A stretch of DNA of 57,661 nucleotides from Candidatus Chromulinivoraceae bacterium (lineage in GTDB: Bacteria; Patescibacteriota; Saccharimonadia; Saccharimonadales; Saccharimonadaceae): the NCBI GenBank assembly GCA_035478595.1, contig DATIJL010000007.1, positions 1 to 57,661 on the forward strand, read 5' to 3'. This document shows, one piece after another, positions 1 through 8,694 of the stretch. The position numbers and the translations under genes are program-made. The notes below the pieces were generated by a model. That model was not told where the DNA came from. It made no database searches and was given only the letters and a program-made list of their open reading frames with translations. The first letter of the stretch is position 1; every line of letters starts with the position of its first letter.

Positions 1-327
1 AACGGCCAAGACAAAACTGCGCCTGTTGGAAACTGTAAACAACCTTTTGAAGTAACTGTTACTCCAGAAGAATGTAAACCAGGTATCCCTGTAAACGACG
101 ACCGTTGTAAAGAGACTCCTGAGTGTAAGCCAGGTATCCCAATGAATGACAGCCGTTGTAGCGAAACTTGTGTTTCAACTTCAACAAGCACTAACACCTG
201 TGAAACGACTCCTGCGGAGCTTCCACACACCGGTGCAAGCGATGGCTTTATTGCCCTCGTTGGCGCAGGTTCATTGATTGCATCGATTGGTTACTACATT
301 GCTAGCCGCCGTGCAATAACACGCTAG
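1..327 (+). CDS. LPXTG cell-wall-anchored surface protein, C-terminal fragment
   Basis: The reading frame is open from the first base of the window, so the N-terminus lies outside it. The last 35 or so residues form a sortase sorting signal: LPHTG, a hydrophobic stretch (FIALVGAGSLIASIGYY) and a basic tail (SRRAITR). A sortase would cut between T and G and link the protein to peptidoglycan. Before the signal is a tandem Cys-containing repeat of the form ECKPGIPxNDxRC, seen twice, and a Ser/Thr-rich linker. The function of the exposed part cannot be judged. A hairpin terminator follows. The sorting signal is clear; any adhesin role is inference. Confidence 0.85.
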   Translation, partial: NGQDKTAPVGNCKQPFEVTVTPEECKPGIPVNDDRCKETPECKPGIPMNDSRCSETCVSTSTSTNTCETTPAELPHTGASDGFIALVGAGSLIASIGYYIASRRAITR

Positions 328-371
328 AGACTGACCGCTCACCCTTATACTGAAGCATCAGCCTCAGATAG

Positions 372-403
372 AACTACCCCCGTTTCACACGGGGGTAGTT
401 TTT
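372..403 (+). terminator. Rho-independent terminator after the LPXTG gene
   Basis: An 11-bp perfect stem (arm AACTACCCCCG) with a short TTTCACA loop is followed by a T run. It closes the LPXTG transcription unit ahead of the small gene at 422. Confidence 0.85.
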
Positions 404-421
404 GATATACTTATTATATCT

Positions 422-646
422 ATGGCAAAGCAGAAGAAAAAACGCAACAAAGTATACACCGGACAAGATGCCGCTCAGGCTCGTCCAGTTGTCACTAAAC
501 TAACTGCGGCTAACCGCAATAAATTACAGCAATGGTGGTTTGAGAAAAAAGCAATCGCAAAGCCAGTACTTATCGGCGTAGCAGTCGCGATTGTTGTTAT
601 TTGGCTACTACTTGAGCTAATCCGCGTTATCGGTGGGGGCGCTTAG
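422..646 (+). CDS. Small single-pass membrane protein, unknown function
   Basis: This 74-residue protein has a very basic N-terminus (MAKQKKKRNK) and one C-terminal membrane helix (about residues 48-68, IGVAVAIVVIWLLLELI). It follows a terminator and has its own -10-like sequences (TATACT and TATTAT) just upstream of the ATG, with no ribosome binding site, like many genes in this window. Its 3' end overlaps the tail of the convergent histidine kinase by 30 nt. I do not recognise a family. The topology suggests a cytoplasmic N-terminus. Confidence 0.6.
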   Translation: MAKQKKKRNKVYTGQDAAQARPVVTKLTAANRNKLQQWWFEKKAIAKPVLIGVAVAIVVIWLLLELIRVIGGGA

Positions 647-2785
647 TTTCTTAATTGGTAGCCTAAATCCAAAAGTACTACCCACATCTTCTACAGATTC
701 AAAGACAATCGTACCTCCATGTGCGACGACAACCTTCTTGGCCAAGAATAAACCTACGCCTGTGCCATCTGGTCGCTGCTTACGAGCGTTGGTTGCACGG
801 AAAAACTTAGAGAACAAATGTGCCTGTTCTGTTTTAGGTACTCCAATACCTGTGTCTTTCACTCGCAGCACTGCGTCACCTTCCTCGATCGTCAGCTCAA
901 CGTGAATGACCGTATGCTCATGCGAATAATAAATAGCGTTGTCGATAAAGTTCATAATCACTTGGCGAATTTTGCTCTCGTCAATATATAAAATCGGGAA
1001 GACTGAGGGTGCTCTATATTGGAGCTTGAGATCATGCGCGTTTGCAGTGGTCTGAAGGCTATCCACCTCTTGCATCGTTACTTTCGCGAGATCAATCGGT
1101 TTAGATTCAAGTACAAATTTACCCGTTTGCAGACGCGAAACATTCAGAAAGTCATTGATGAGATGTACCATGCGCTCACTGCTTGTAAAAGCCTCACCTA
1201 AGAGCTGACGTTGAACGCCCGTAATCTTACCCGCATCACCCTCAAGTACCATGCTTATATATCCCTTAACACTCGTTAGTGGCGTGCGCAGTTGGTGAGA
1301 AGCCATACTAACAAACTCATCCTTTGCCGCATCAAGACGCTGAAGTTGTTCGTTACTCGTACGAAGTTCTTTGGTTGCATCTTCGATTCTCTTACGGAGC
1401 GTCGCGTTAAAGACCTGGATCTGCTCAAAACGAAGGGTGTTCTGAACTGCGACAGCCAATTCGTCACCTGCTATACGAATCAGATCAATATCTCGTTGAG
1501 AATATGCACTTCCAGTCGTTTTATATCCAAATATACAATACCCAACCACCTCACTTTTAGTCTCAAGGCGAATGATAACTGAAATGCCCGCTTCCTGCAC
1601 CTCACGGTGGAAATGATTTGAGGGTGCTTGAACCGTATCCATACTTACGACGTCCGTGACATGTTGTTGCAGTTGTTGAGGTGTGACTTCAGCTAAAAGA
1701 GGGGCGCTTCGTCCAACGCTGATATGCCTACCTTTCTCATCATCGGCAGCTTCATCAATAAGAATAAGAGTGATAAAATCTGATTTCAGTGCTTTTTTCA
1801 GAATATTCAAAGAAGCAGTCGCGAGCGGCTTCGTTTCAGTCGAATGTACCAACACTGTTGCTAAAGCATCTAGAATATTTTTAGTGTCATAGTCATCTTG
1901 GTAGAAAATAGCCCGTGTAATATGATTGAAAAAACGCCTAAGAGGCTCAACAAACAAGACAAGAAAGCCGACTACTGCAGTAGATACAAGAATTTGTGCA
2001 ATACTCGGCTGCACACCAATAATAAAGAAAGAAAGCCCTGCGCCCAGAAAACCATAAAGAGTACCCGCAACGAGAAGTAAAAGAATATAGGCAATAAAGC
2101 GAGCAATTATCAAGCGGATATCAAATAGTTGATGTCGCACTATTCCATAAGCAAAACTTGTAGTAAAGACCAACCCTACAAGTGGAGACAAAAATATGTA
2201 AGAGGTGTTATGGAACAAGATGATAACAATAAAGTTTAGAAACGCCAAAAGAGAGAATGTCGTCATCACACCGATGATGGCATATCTGACCTGTTCCCTC
2301 ATGTGACCTTTCAGGATATGAAATTTACGAAAGAGGATGTAGATGCTTCCCCCTAATGTCCCAAAAATAAATGGCATGAACAGGATCATTCCAGGTCCAG
2401 GTACGGGATTGACTGACGAACCAGAAATTTCAAGGTGTGTAAATACAAATGGGCTAACAGCAGCAGCCGCAACAATACATCCAACAACAATAGTGACTAT
2501 AGATAGCTTCTTTTTATACGGATTGCCTTGAGGAAAGACATTCGTGAGCAGCAGCATCGCCATGGACATGATTGCCGCGCAAGCTATTGCCAAACGAATC
2601 CAAGTGAGCTGATCGAAAAAGATAGGATGCGTTGATATATAATTCGTTGACAGCCATAAAACAAGAGATAGTGCGAGAAAGCCAAAAAGTCGATTGACTC
2701 GCCCTCCTGGATTTTTTGCAACGACAACAAAGGCTAGTCCGAAGTTGGCAAGAACAGATAGCGACAAGATAATAAGCTCAAGCAT
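617..2785 (-). CDS. Membrane sensor histidine kinase with GAF-like domain
   Basis: This is the sensor of a two-component system. The N-terminal ~300 residues hold about eight membrane helices, arranged as in 7TM/HisKA_7TM sensors. A GAF-like segment (~320-470) and a short coiled coil follow, then HisKA with the H-box MASHQLRTPL (phospho-acceptor His near residue 495) and a HATPase domain with N-box (DNAIYYSHE), G1 (DTGIGVP) and G2 (DGTGVGLFLAKK). All catalytic motifs are intact. No response regulator is adjacent; the nearest is the single-domain regulator at 8323. The ATG lies 7 nt after TATTAT on the minus strand with no SD, suggesting a leaderless mRNA. The ligand is unknown. Confidence 0.9.
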   Translation of the reverse strand: MLELIILSLSVLANFGLAFVVVAKNPGGRVNRLFGFLALSLVLWLSTNYISTHPIFFDQLTWIRLAIACAAIMSMAMLLLTNVFPQGNPYKKKLSIVTIVVGCIVAAAAVSPFVFTHLEISGSSVNPVPGPGMILFMPFIFGTLGGSIYILFRKFHILKGHMREQVRYAIIGVMTTFSLLAFLNFIVIILFHNTSYIFLSPLVGLVFTTSFAYGIVRHQLFDIRLIIARFIAYILLLLVAGTLYGFLGAGLSFFIIGVQPSIAQILVSTAVVGFLVLFVEPLRRFFNHITRAIFYQDDYDTKNILDALATVLVHSTETKPLATASLNILKKALKSDFITLILIDEAADDEKGRHISVGRSAPLLAEVTPQQLQQHVTDVVSMDTVQAPSNHFHREVQEAGISVIIRLETKSEVVGYCIFGYKTTGSAYSQRDIDLIRIAGDELAVAVQNTLRFEQIQVFNATLRKRIEDATKELRTSNEQLQRLDAAKDEFVSMASHQLRTPLTSVKGYISMVLEGDAGKITGVQRQLLGEAFTSSERMVHLINDFLNVSRLQTGKFVLESKPIDLAKVTMQEVDSLQTTANAHDLKLQYRAPSVFPILYIDESKIRQVIMNFIDNAIYYSHEHTVIHVELTIEEGDAVLRVKDTGIGVPKTEQAHLFSKFFRATNARKQRPDGTGVGLFLAKKVVVAHGGTIVFESVEDVGSTFGFRLPIKKLSAPTDNAD

Positions 2786-2834
2786 TACACTTATAATACT
2801 ACGATGTTATAGTAAAACTATAAAGAAGGTTGTT

Positions 2835-3812
2835 ATGAAACAAGAATTATCGCCATCCATTAGAGAACTACTTGAGTATGCCCGGCTTGCACCATCGGTT
2901 CATAATGCTCAACCCTGGCGTTTCATCGTTCGAGACGACACTGTTTCTTTAGCTATCGCACCCAGCCGTGCACTGGACTCCGCAGACCCGACGGGCCGCG
3001 AATCATGGATCAGTTTTGGCATTTGTCTTGAAGCTATGCTTCAGGCCGCAAAAGGACTTGGCATGGAAGCGAAGGTTATAGAGATTCAGGAAGAAACCCT
3101 AGATAATGTTATAGCCACTGTTCAAATCACCCCTGATAGCTTCGAAAAACAGCCAGCCATCCTAAATGCGCTTCAAAATCGACAGACCTACCGTGAAAAG
3201 ATGATACCCACAGAAATTCCTAAAACGCTCCTAGAAAACTGTCAACAAGCCGTCAAGGACCTAGAGGGCGTCGACGTGTTCCTGATGCAAGATAAGACAT
3301 CAATCCAGCATGTAGGCAACTTTACATTCAAGGCTATGTCGCTAGCTCTTGGCAGCCCTGATTTTCGCCGTGAGCTGTACCATTTCGTTCATTACAACTG
3401 GTCTCCGTCACGCATAGGTATGCACGGCTACACTCTTGGCGAAGGTATGCTCGGATCTGTATTTGGCAAACTATCAATTAGACTCGGGCTTGGCCTTTCG
3501 CTCAAAGCGCACCACGATCAGCAGAGAATCAACGATGCATCGGCACTCGTATTTATCGGCACTAGCGGCGATGTGCCTAGTTTTTGGCTACGTGCCGGCC
3601 AGGCTTATTTGCGCGTCGCGCTACAAATTACCCAAAGTGGCCTCGCACAAGGAACATTAGCTGCACCCATTGAAGCTGCTAGCTTTCACGAAGATATCGA
3701 AGCGATGCTTCATACATCCATGCGACTACAGACCATGCTTCGTATTGGCAAAGCAACCCATTCTGTACGTTCGTCCCCTCGGCTCGAAGTAGATGAGCTT
3801 ACATTGCCTTAA
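2835..3812 (+). CDS. Acg-like nitroreductase-family flavoprotein
   Basis: The start is placed at the ATG followed by KQELSPSIRELLEYARLAP. Upstream in-frame codons belong to the promoter and the neighbouring kinase. The protein has 325 residues, longer than ordinary ~200-residue nitroreductases and close to the Acg type, which is an internally duplicated nitroreductase fold binding FMN. The motif APSVHNAQPWRF at residues 16-27 is the family FMN-binding signature. It is convergent with the ThiF-like gene and overlaps its tail by 14 nt. Nitroreductase and ThiF-like domains are fused in some actinobacterial proteins (Rv1355c type, recalled and not checked), which supports a functional link. The substrate is unknown. 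Confidence 0.8.
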   Translation: MKQELSPSIRELLEYARLAPSVHNAQPWRFIVRDDTVSLAIAPSRALDSADPTGRESWISFGICLEAMLQAAKGLGMEAKVIEIQEETLDNVIATVQITPDSFEKQPAILNALQNRQTYREKMIPTEIPKTLLENCQQAVKDLEGVDVFLMQDKTSIQHVGNFTFKAMSLALGSPDFRRELYHFVHYNWSPSRIGMHGYTLGEGMLGSVFGKLSIRLGLGLSLKAHHDQQRINDASALVFIGTSGDVPSFWLRAGQAYLRVALQITQSGLAQGTLAAPIEAASFHEDIEAMLHTSMRLQTMLRIGKATHSVRSSPRLEVDELTLP

Positions 3813-5046
3813 GAGCGCGTTTGAGCTGCTGGGTGTGTTTTCTGTGTTCACGGCGATATCTCAACGTCACGAGATCAGGACGCAAATGTTTATCGAGTGA
3901 TATAAGCGTTCTCCCACTACGCAACTTCTCCTCTGTCGCGATTTGTCGAATTGCATAGGCCACTACCACGCCAGACATCATCGCCGTCGGGCCAAGCTGC
4001 GGCTGTGTTACTAGCTTTGTACCAACCTTCAAGAGTGATTGCTGCATCCGAAGCGGCGTGTTGTGTGGTCCAATAATTGATGTTGCATATTTAAGCCATT
4101 CGCGTTTACTTACTTCTTTCGTAAGTAGCTCCTCGACATTTGGGACAAGCCCGTGGAAAAGTGGGAGTATACGGTCTAAATCGAACCGTTCTACGTCAAG
4201 CATGACATCGTCACCAAGATCAGTTGCCATAATAACAGGTAAACCACGCTTACGAGCCTCAATTCTTAATAATATTTTTATTTTAAGATCGTCAATCTCG
4301 TCAACAACAGCACGAAGTGGCCATGGTTGTTCAAAAAAGTCTGCGACATTTTTTTCGGTAATGTTTTGATCGGACCGTTCAATTTCCATATATGGATTCA
4401 TCTCGTACAGCTTGCGTGCAATTACCAGGGATTTTGAGCTGCCAACATCATAAACACCCGTTGTAATGCGATTAAGATTTGAAGCACTAATGACCGCACC
4501 GTCAACAAGCTTTATTTTTTGTGAACCGCCCGAAATAGCGAGTGATTGTGCAACATTACTACCTACGCTCATACCAGCGCAACCAACAGTAAAGTTTGCG
4601 TACTCGTGCTGCTCTTGTTCATTGATAAGATCTTTGTTTCGGATAGTACGCGATTCCAAAAACAGTTCTTTTTCAAGGATATGAACAAGATCACCATTCC
4701 ATGGATAATACACCCATGACCCAAGTTGCCATGATTGTCGGCCGTCAAAATGCTTTTCCAGATACTCCTTGAGTGATTCGCGTTTCACCTCAAGACTTGA
4801 CTGGTATAATTGCGGCTGCCTGCTTACTATCAGTTCAGCGTATTGCTCGTCGTAGTTGTCAATAATCTGGCGAATATCATAGCTTTCCAAGAGTGCATCA
4901 AGTCTTTTAGCGGCGTCTGTCGTACGCATTTCGACAACAACAGGCTGCCAACTTTCGCCATCGTGACGTGCCTTTTTAGAAAGTCTCTTAAGCTGATCAG
5001 GCCACTCTTGAGAGTGGTCAGCTTCCGTCAATCTACCTTGTCCCAT
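3799..5046 (-). CDS. ThiF/E1-like adenylating enzyme
   Basis: The protein has 415 residues: an N-terminal region of ~145 residues I do not recognise, then an E1-type Rossmann domain. Visible motifs are the glycine loop VGCAGMSVGS, the D...SNLNR nucleotide motif, a conserved Lys in GSSKSLVIARKL, and the Asp-rich VVDEIDD. The adenylation chemistry therefore looks intact. The only cysteine is in the glycine loop: there is no catalytic thioester Cys and no CxxC zinc pair, so it probably adenylates a carboxylate without making a Cys intermediate. The start has a strong SD (GGAGGAATAAGCAAATG) inside the end of the upstream ligase gene, 4 nt away, so the two are co-transcribed and probably coupled. 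Partner and product are unknown. Confidence 0.8.
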   Translation of the reverse strand: MGQGRLTEADHSQEWPDQLKRLSKKARHDGESWQPVVVEMRTTDAAKRLDALLESYDIRQIIDNYDEQYAELIVSRQPQLYQSSLEVKRESLKEYLEKHFDGRQSWQLGSWVYYPWNGDLVHILEKELFLESRTIRNKDLINEQEQHEYANFTVGCAGMSVGSNVAQSLAISGGSQKIKLVDGAVISASNLNRITTGVYDVGSSKSLVIARKLYEMNPYMEIERSDQNITEKNVADFFEQPWPLRAVVDEIDDLKIKILLRIEARKRGLPVIMATDLGDDVMLDVERFDLDRILPLFHGLVPNVEELLTKEVSKREWLKYATSIIGPHNTPLRMQQSLLKVGTKLVTQPQLGPTAMMSGVVVAYAIRQIATEEKLRSGRTLISLDKHLRPDLVTLRYRREHRKHTQQLKRALKAM

Positions 5047-5050
5047 TTGC

Positions 5051-6514
5051 TTATTCCTCCCTCTTCACCCATCTATGTTTTCCAGCCTGAGAGAAATATT
5101 CTGAATCACCAAATCTAATCAAATGTACGCGGGGTAATGCTTTAATACCAATAGCTGTATAGAGTTTATGAAACTCGGCATTAAGCTTCATGAGTTTTTG
5201 GAAGATCACTTCCTCGATAAGCCCTTGATGCTGTTTTTTAAAGACAAAGTCACGCGCCAATTCAACATTGATTTCAAAGTATTGGTCCATATCTGAATAG
5301 TTCTGAGTTGCCATCGTAAAGCGCCCTGTAACCCAACGCTGAACACGTCGATCGATAAGCGCCGCTTTAATATTCTCGGGATAAATATTGACTGCGTAGA
5401 TCGTGGCAGAAAATCCTTTACGACCCTTTAGGTAGAGAAATGGCTGATGACGCCACTTGTTAGTGTCCACATCACGCTGGCTGGCAAGCATCATAAAGCG
5501 GTCTTTGATAGGCGCAACGGCCTGTTCAAACGACAGAATCCCGCCAAAGTCCTTAATGTTATACCGAATAAAAGGAATTCCCGACATGGCCGTAAAGACA
5601 AGTTCACCGTTCACTTCTTCAAAATGACGACGCTGGGGATCATACTGGATGATCGAAGGCGTCATACTTGTACCAAAAAACTCTGATCGGACCTTAGGCC
5701 GTTGGTTATAGATTCGCCTCATCAAAATAGACGCAGGGGTTTCATATCCAAGCATGCCTGCATCCGCGCTCCCGTATACATTGATCGCATCGTGATATGG
5801 ATTAGTCGAGTGCACCAACCTGAGCACGTAGTCACGCCACTCCTCGCTGAACGCCTCACCAGCAGTCATAAGGCGTGTCTTCATATCTTTCCATTTAACA
5901 CCAGCACGCGTGCCTTCATCGATAATATCTTTGATGAACGGTGGATAGCCAACCAGCAAGACTTGCTCATAGGACGGAGCGAGATGTCTAATTGCGTTGA
6001 TTGCTTCGGTCTTATCTAGACCGGGTGTAATGATATTTACAGGGTTACCTTTATCCGCATATGTCAGAGTAGAGGCCGTCGTAAATGATCCCGCAATCCA
6101 TGCCCCCATAGAAAAACAGTTGACAACAAGTGTACTCGTTTGGTTCATTTGAAAAATATTGTTGTAAATTGGAGTGTGCATTTCCGCACCCTCAAGATCT
6201 TGAGTAAGTCCTCTCGGCCAGTAAAACGGCTCACCTGTTGAGCCTGAGCTTACGGAAATAATACGATTGGTGAATAGATTTCCGTCCAAACATAGATCAG
6301 CAAGTGGATACTGCGTGATGTAATTCTCTTTGTCGATGAGTGGAACATATTTCGTGAAGTCATGGTAGGTACGTATTTTCTTTTCCTGGATATGTTCTTT
6401 TTCTAGGAAATTTTTATACGCCGGTACTCGCCGCGCAACTGTATGAAACAGGTCAAGGGCTCTTTTTTCACCACTCGGATCTCCTCGATTTAAAGACCAG
6501 CGCTGATTGCCCAT
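5051..6514 (-). CDS. Phenylacetate-CoA ligase-like AMP-forming enzyme
   Basis: This is a PaaK/CapK-like member of the adenylate-forming superfamily (487 residues), expected to activate a carboxylic acid with ATP. Visible motifs are the Ser/Gly-rich ATP loop (ISVSSGSTGEPFYWPRG), the INVYGSADAG motif and the C-terminal hinge region (YLKGRKGFSATIYAVNIYPENI). A longer frame starts at 6604, but the ATG at 6514 (MGNQRWSLNRG) has an SD (GGAGAA) 9 nt upstream and is preferred. It is first in an operon with the ThiF-like gene and is divergent from the MIO enzyme. An aryl or beta-amino acid supplied by the MIO enzyme is a plausible substrate, but that is inference. Confidence 0.8.
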   Translation of the reverse strand: MGNQRWSLNRGDPSGEKRALDLFHTVARRVPAYKNFLEKEHIQEKKIRTYHDFTKYVPLIDKENYITQYPLADLCLDGNLFTNRIISVSSGSTGEPFYWPRGLTQDLEGAEMHTPIYNNIFQMNQTSTLVVNCFSMGAWIAGSFTTASTLTYADKGNPVNIITPGLDKTEAINAIRHLAPSYEQVLLVGYPPFIKDIIDEGTRAGVKWKDMKTRLMTAGEAFSEEWRDYVLRLVHSTNPYHDAINVYGSADAGMLGYETPASILMRRIYNQRPKVRSEFFGTSMTPSIIQYDPQRRHFEEVNGELVFTAMSGIPFIRYNIKDFGGILSFEQAVAPIKDRFMMLASQRDVDTNKWRHQPFLYLKGRKGFSATIYAVNIYPENIKAALIDRRVQRWVTGRFTMATQNYSDMDQYFEINVELARDFVFKKQHQGLIEEVIFQKLMKLNAEFHKLYTAIGIKALPRVHLIRFGDSEYFSQAGKHRWVKREE

Positions 6515-6557
6515 AGGTAAATTTTCTCCGTTGATTGTATCTTTGACTTTGGTACAT

Positions 6558-6585
6558 ACTATATGCCACCTTGACTGTTTTGCAA
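6558..6585 (-). promoter_or_regulatory. Candidate promoter of the ligase-ThiF operon
   Basis: On the minus strand a TTGCAA (-35-like, 6580-6585) is separated by 16 nt from TATAGT (-10-like, 6558-6563). This would give a leader of roughly 40 nt carrying the SD of the ligase gene. Assignment is by consensus only. Confidence 0.45.
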
Positions 6586-6589
6586 ATAT

Positions 6590-6604
6590 GTGTATGATAT
6601 ACAC
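6590..6604. promoter_or_regulatory. Perfect palindrome in the divergent ligase/MIO promoter region
   Basis: GTGTAT-GAT-ATACAC is a 6-3-6 inverted repeat immediately upstream of the candidate -35 of the ligase operon, between two divergent transcription units. It has the size and place of an operator, but no regulator gene is adjacent. Confidence 0.35.
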
Positions 6605-6683
6605 TTCAGCATATCCATGTTTCGACGATCAAAAACCACACCAAACCTGTCAGTTATAGATCCATTTGCGATATACTTACACT

Positions 6684-8222
6684 ATGACGACAATTCTTTT
6701 AAGCGGTACCAACCTTACTATCAGCGACTTAGATAAAATCCTCAGCGATCCAACCACCATCATTCAAATCACTCCAGACGCCAAGCATGCCGTCGACATG
6801 ACAAAAGAATTCATCGACCAGCAAGCAAATGGCAAAATAATTTACGGTATCAATACTGGTTTCGGCCCGATGGCTTCACATATTATCAGCGAACACCAAC
6901 AACTAGAATTACAGCGTAACCTCATCAGAAGTCACGCCGTTGGCGTAGGCGACCCCATCAAATCCAACTATGTTCTTGCGGCTATGGTCGTACGTCTTAA
7001 TACTCTTTTACGAGGTTACTCCGGCGTATCCTTCGAGCTGGTGGAGCGTCTACAAATGTTCATTAACCACCGAATCCTCCCTATTATCCCTGAGCATGGT
7101 GCGGTCGGAACAAGCGGTGATTTAGTGCAGCTCGCCCATATCGCTCTTGCAGTCATCGGCGAAGGTGAAGTACTTTATGATGGCCAAAAACGACAAACAC
7201 AAGACGTACTTACCGAGCTCGACATTCCACTCACCTACCAGCTAAAACCGAAAGAAGGCTTGGCCCTAATTAACGGCACAGCTGTTATGACAGGGATTGT
7301 TGCGACATTGTGTGTCGATGCAAAACAACTACTTGATCATGCCATCAAAAACGGCGCTTTTTCGCTTGAGCTCGTTCATGCCTATGATGACAGTATTTCA
7401 GAACAGCTACACGCACTACGTCCACACGCTGGACAAAAAGAGGTTGCGCGTAGGATACGCGAACTGTTAAAAGACTCCTATTTGCTTAAAAGCCGCTCCG
7501 AGTTGCACAAGACAGTAAAGGCCCAAGATGATGTTCTCGAGTTACCCCAAGCAGTTCAGGAGGTATACTCTTTGCGATGTATTCCACAGATACTAGGACC
7601 AATCCACGAAACACTTACAAAAACGATAGCTACTGTTGAAATTGAACTCAATGCTGTCACCGACAACCCAATCGTCGATAGAGAACTGGGTGAATTCATA
7701 CATGGCGGCAACTTTCATGGAGATTATATCGCAAGCGCGATAGACCAATTAAAGGCTGCTCTCGTTAAACTAACTATGCTCTCCGAAAGAAGGGTTAATT
7801 TCTTCTTAAACAAGAACGTCAATAAATTCTTCCCGCCGTTCTTGAACCTGAAAAAACCTGGTCTTACCTTAGGTCTACAGGGCATGCAATTCGTTGCAAC
7901 GTCCACAACCGCTCAAAGTCAAAGTCTCGCATACCCTCATCATCTCCACTCTATTCCAACCAACGGAGACAACCAGGATGTTGTCAGTATGGGCACTGAC
8001 GCAGCACTGCTAGCCGCAAAGGTCGTTGAGAATGCTTACATTGTTGTTGCCATAGAGCGTATTACACTCGCACAAGCTGTTGACTTTACCAAAGAAATCG
8101 CGCAACTTTCACAGCCAATACAGACAGAGTACCGAGCTATTCGCGAGGTTTTCCCTGCCGTCATTGACGACCGAGCGTTCTCCTCTGAAATTAACAATGT
8201 GGTCCGTCTACTGAAAAGATGA
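6684..8222 (+). CDS. MIO-dependent aromatic amino acid ammonia-lyase or 2,3-aminomutase
   Basis: The protein has 512 residues, full length for the HAL/PAL/aminomutase family. The MIO cofactor would form from Thr143-Ser144-Gly145 in GAVGTSGDLVQLAH; most relatives have ASG. Other family motifs are the catalytic Tyr loop YGINTGFG, LQRNLIRSHAVGVG, INGTAVMTG, YSLRCIPQILGP, HGGNFHGD and NGDNQDVVSMG. Histidases usually carry QED-H at the last site; NQD-VVSMG is typical of Phe/Tyr lyases and aminomutases, so histidase is less likely. A TTG start 18 nt upstream is possible, but the ATG at 6684 follows TATACT by 6 nt (leaderless pattern). It is divergent from the ligase-ThiF operon. The product (cinnamate-type acid or beta-amino acid) is inferred. 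Confidence 0.85.
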   Translation: MTTILLSGTNLTISDLDKILSDPTTIIQITPDAKHAVDMTKEFIDQQANGKIIYGINTGFGPMASHIISEHQQLELQRNLIRSHAVGVGDPIKSNYVLAAMVVRLNTLLRGYSGVSFELVERLQMFINHRILPIIPEHGAVGTSGDLVQLAHIALAVIGEGEVLYDGQKRQTQDVLTELDIPLTYQLKPKEGLALINGTAVMTGIVATLCVDAKQLLDHAIKNGAFSLELVHAYDDSISEQLHALRPHAGQKEVARRIRELLKDSYLLKSRSELHKTVKAQDDVLELPQAVQEVYSLRCIPQILGPIHETLTKTIATVEIELNAVTDNPIVDRELGEFIHGGNFHGDYIASAIDQLKAALVKLTMLSERRVNFFLNKNVNKFFPPFLNLKKPGLTLGLQGMQFVATSTTAQSQSLAYPHHLHSIPTNGDNQDVVSMGTDAALLAAKVVENAYIVVAIERITLAQAVDFTKEIAQLSQPIQTEYRAIREVFPAVIDDRAFSSEINNVVRLLKR

Positions 8223-8322
8223 GACTAACAACTTCGCACACGCGCCCTAGGTCTACACGAGATGGATCCAGAATGATAGAATGAAAGCATAGAGAAAAAA
8301 TAACCGAAGAGGCAAGACAGAC

Positions 8323-8694
8323 ATGACGAAAATAGCCATCATCGAAGACGATCCAGTCATCAACCAGATGTACCGTATGAAATTTGAGGCGGACGGTTTT
8401 GAGGTACAAATTGCTGATAACGGTCAACGCGGCGTCGAACTGGCAGAGGGCTTCCGTCCCGATATTATACTGTTAGACCTTCAGATGCCCCATATGGATG
8501 GTGCCGAGGCTTTAACACATATTCGCGAACACGACTGGGGTAAAAAAATCCCTGTTATTATTCTAACCAACCTCGGTGAAGAAGAAGCACCAAAAGTGCT
8601 TAAAACACTCGGTGTTCACAGCTACATCGTGAAAGCCGATCTTACTCCACGTCAAGTTGTTGCTCGTACAAAAGAAGCTTTAGGTATCGCCTAG
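8323..8694 (+). CDS. Single-domain response regulator (CheY-like receiver)
   Basis: This 123-residue protein is a lone receiver domain with no output domain. It has the acidic pair (EDD, residues 8-10), the phospho-acceptor Asp52 in LLDLQMPHMDG, Thr82 in ILTNLG and Lys104 in YIVKAD, so it should be phosphorylated normally. It follows the MIO gene by 100 nt with its own weak promoter, and overlaps the tail of the convergent folD by 4 nt. Output must be through protein contacts. The kinase at 617-2785 is a possible partner but is not adjacent. Confidence 0.9.
   Translation: MTKIAIIEDDPVINQMYRMKFEADGFEVQIADNGQRGVELAEGFRPDIILLDLQMPHMDGAEALTHIREHDWGKKIPVIILTNLGEEEAPKVLKTLGVHSYIVKADLTPRQVVARTKEALGIA

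Noticed and set aside
5052-6019. Plus-strand open frames of 79-105 codons inside the ligase gene
   Set aside because: They mirror a well-conserved enzyme on the other strand and show no family resemblance or start signals.
6684-8222. Simple call as histidine ammonia-lyase (hutH)
   Set aside because: The NQD-VVSMG motif and absence of any other hut gene nearby argue against it, though biochemical proof is lacking.
2835-8222. Thiamine or molybdopterin synthesis role for the ThiF-like gene
   Set aside because: No ThiS/MoaD-like protein, no thioester Cys and no other thiamine or moco genes are present.
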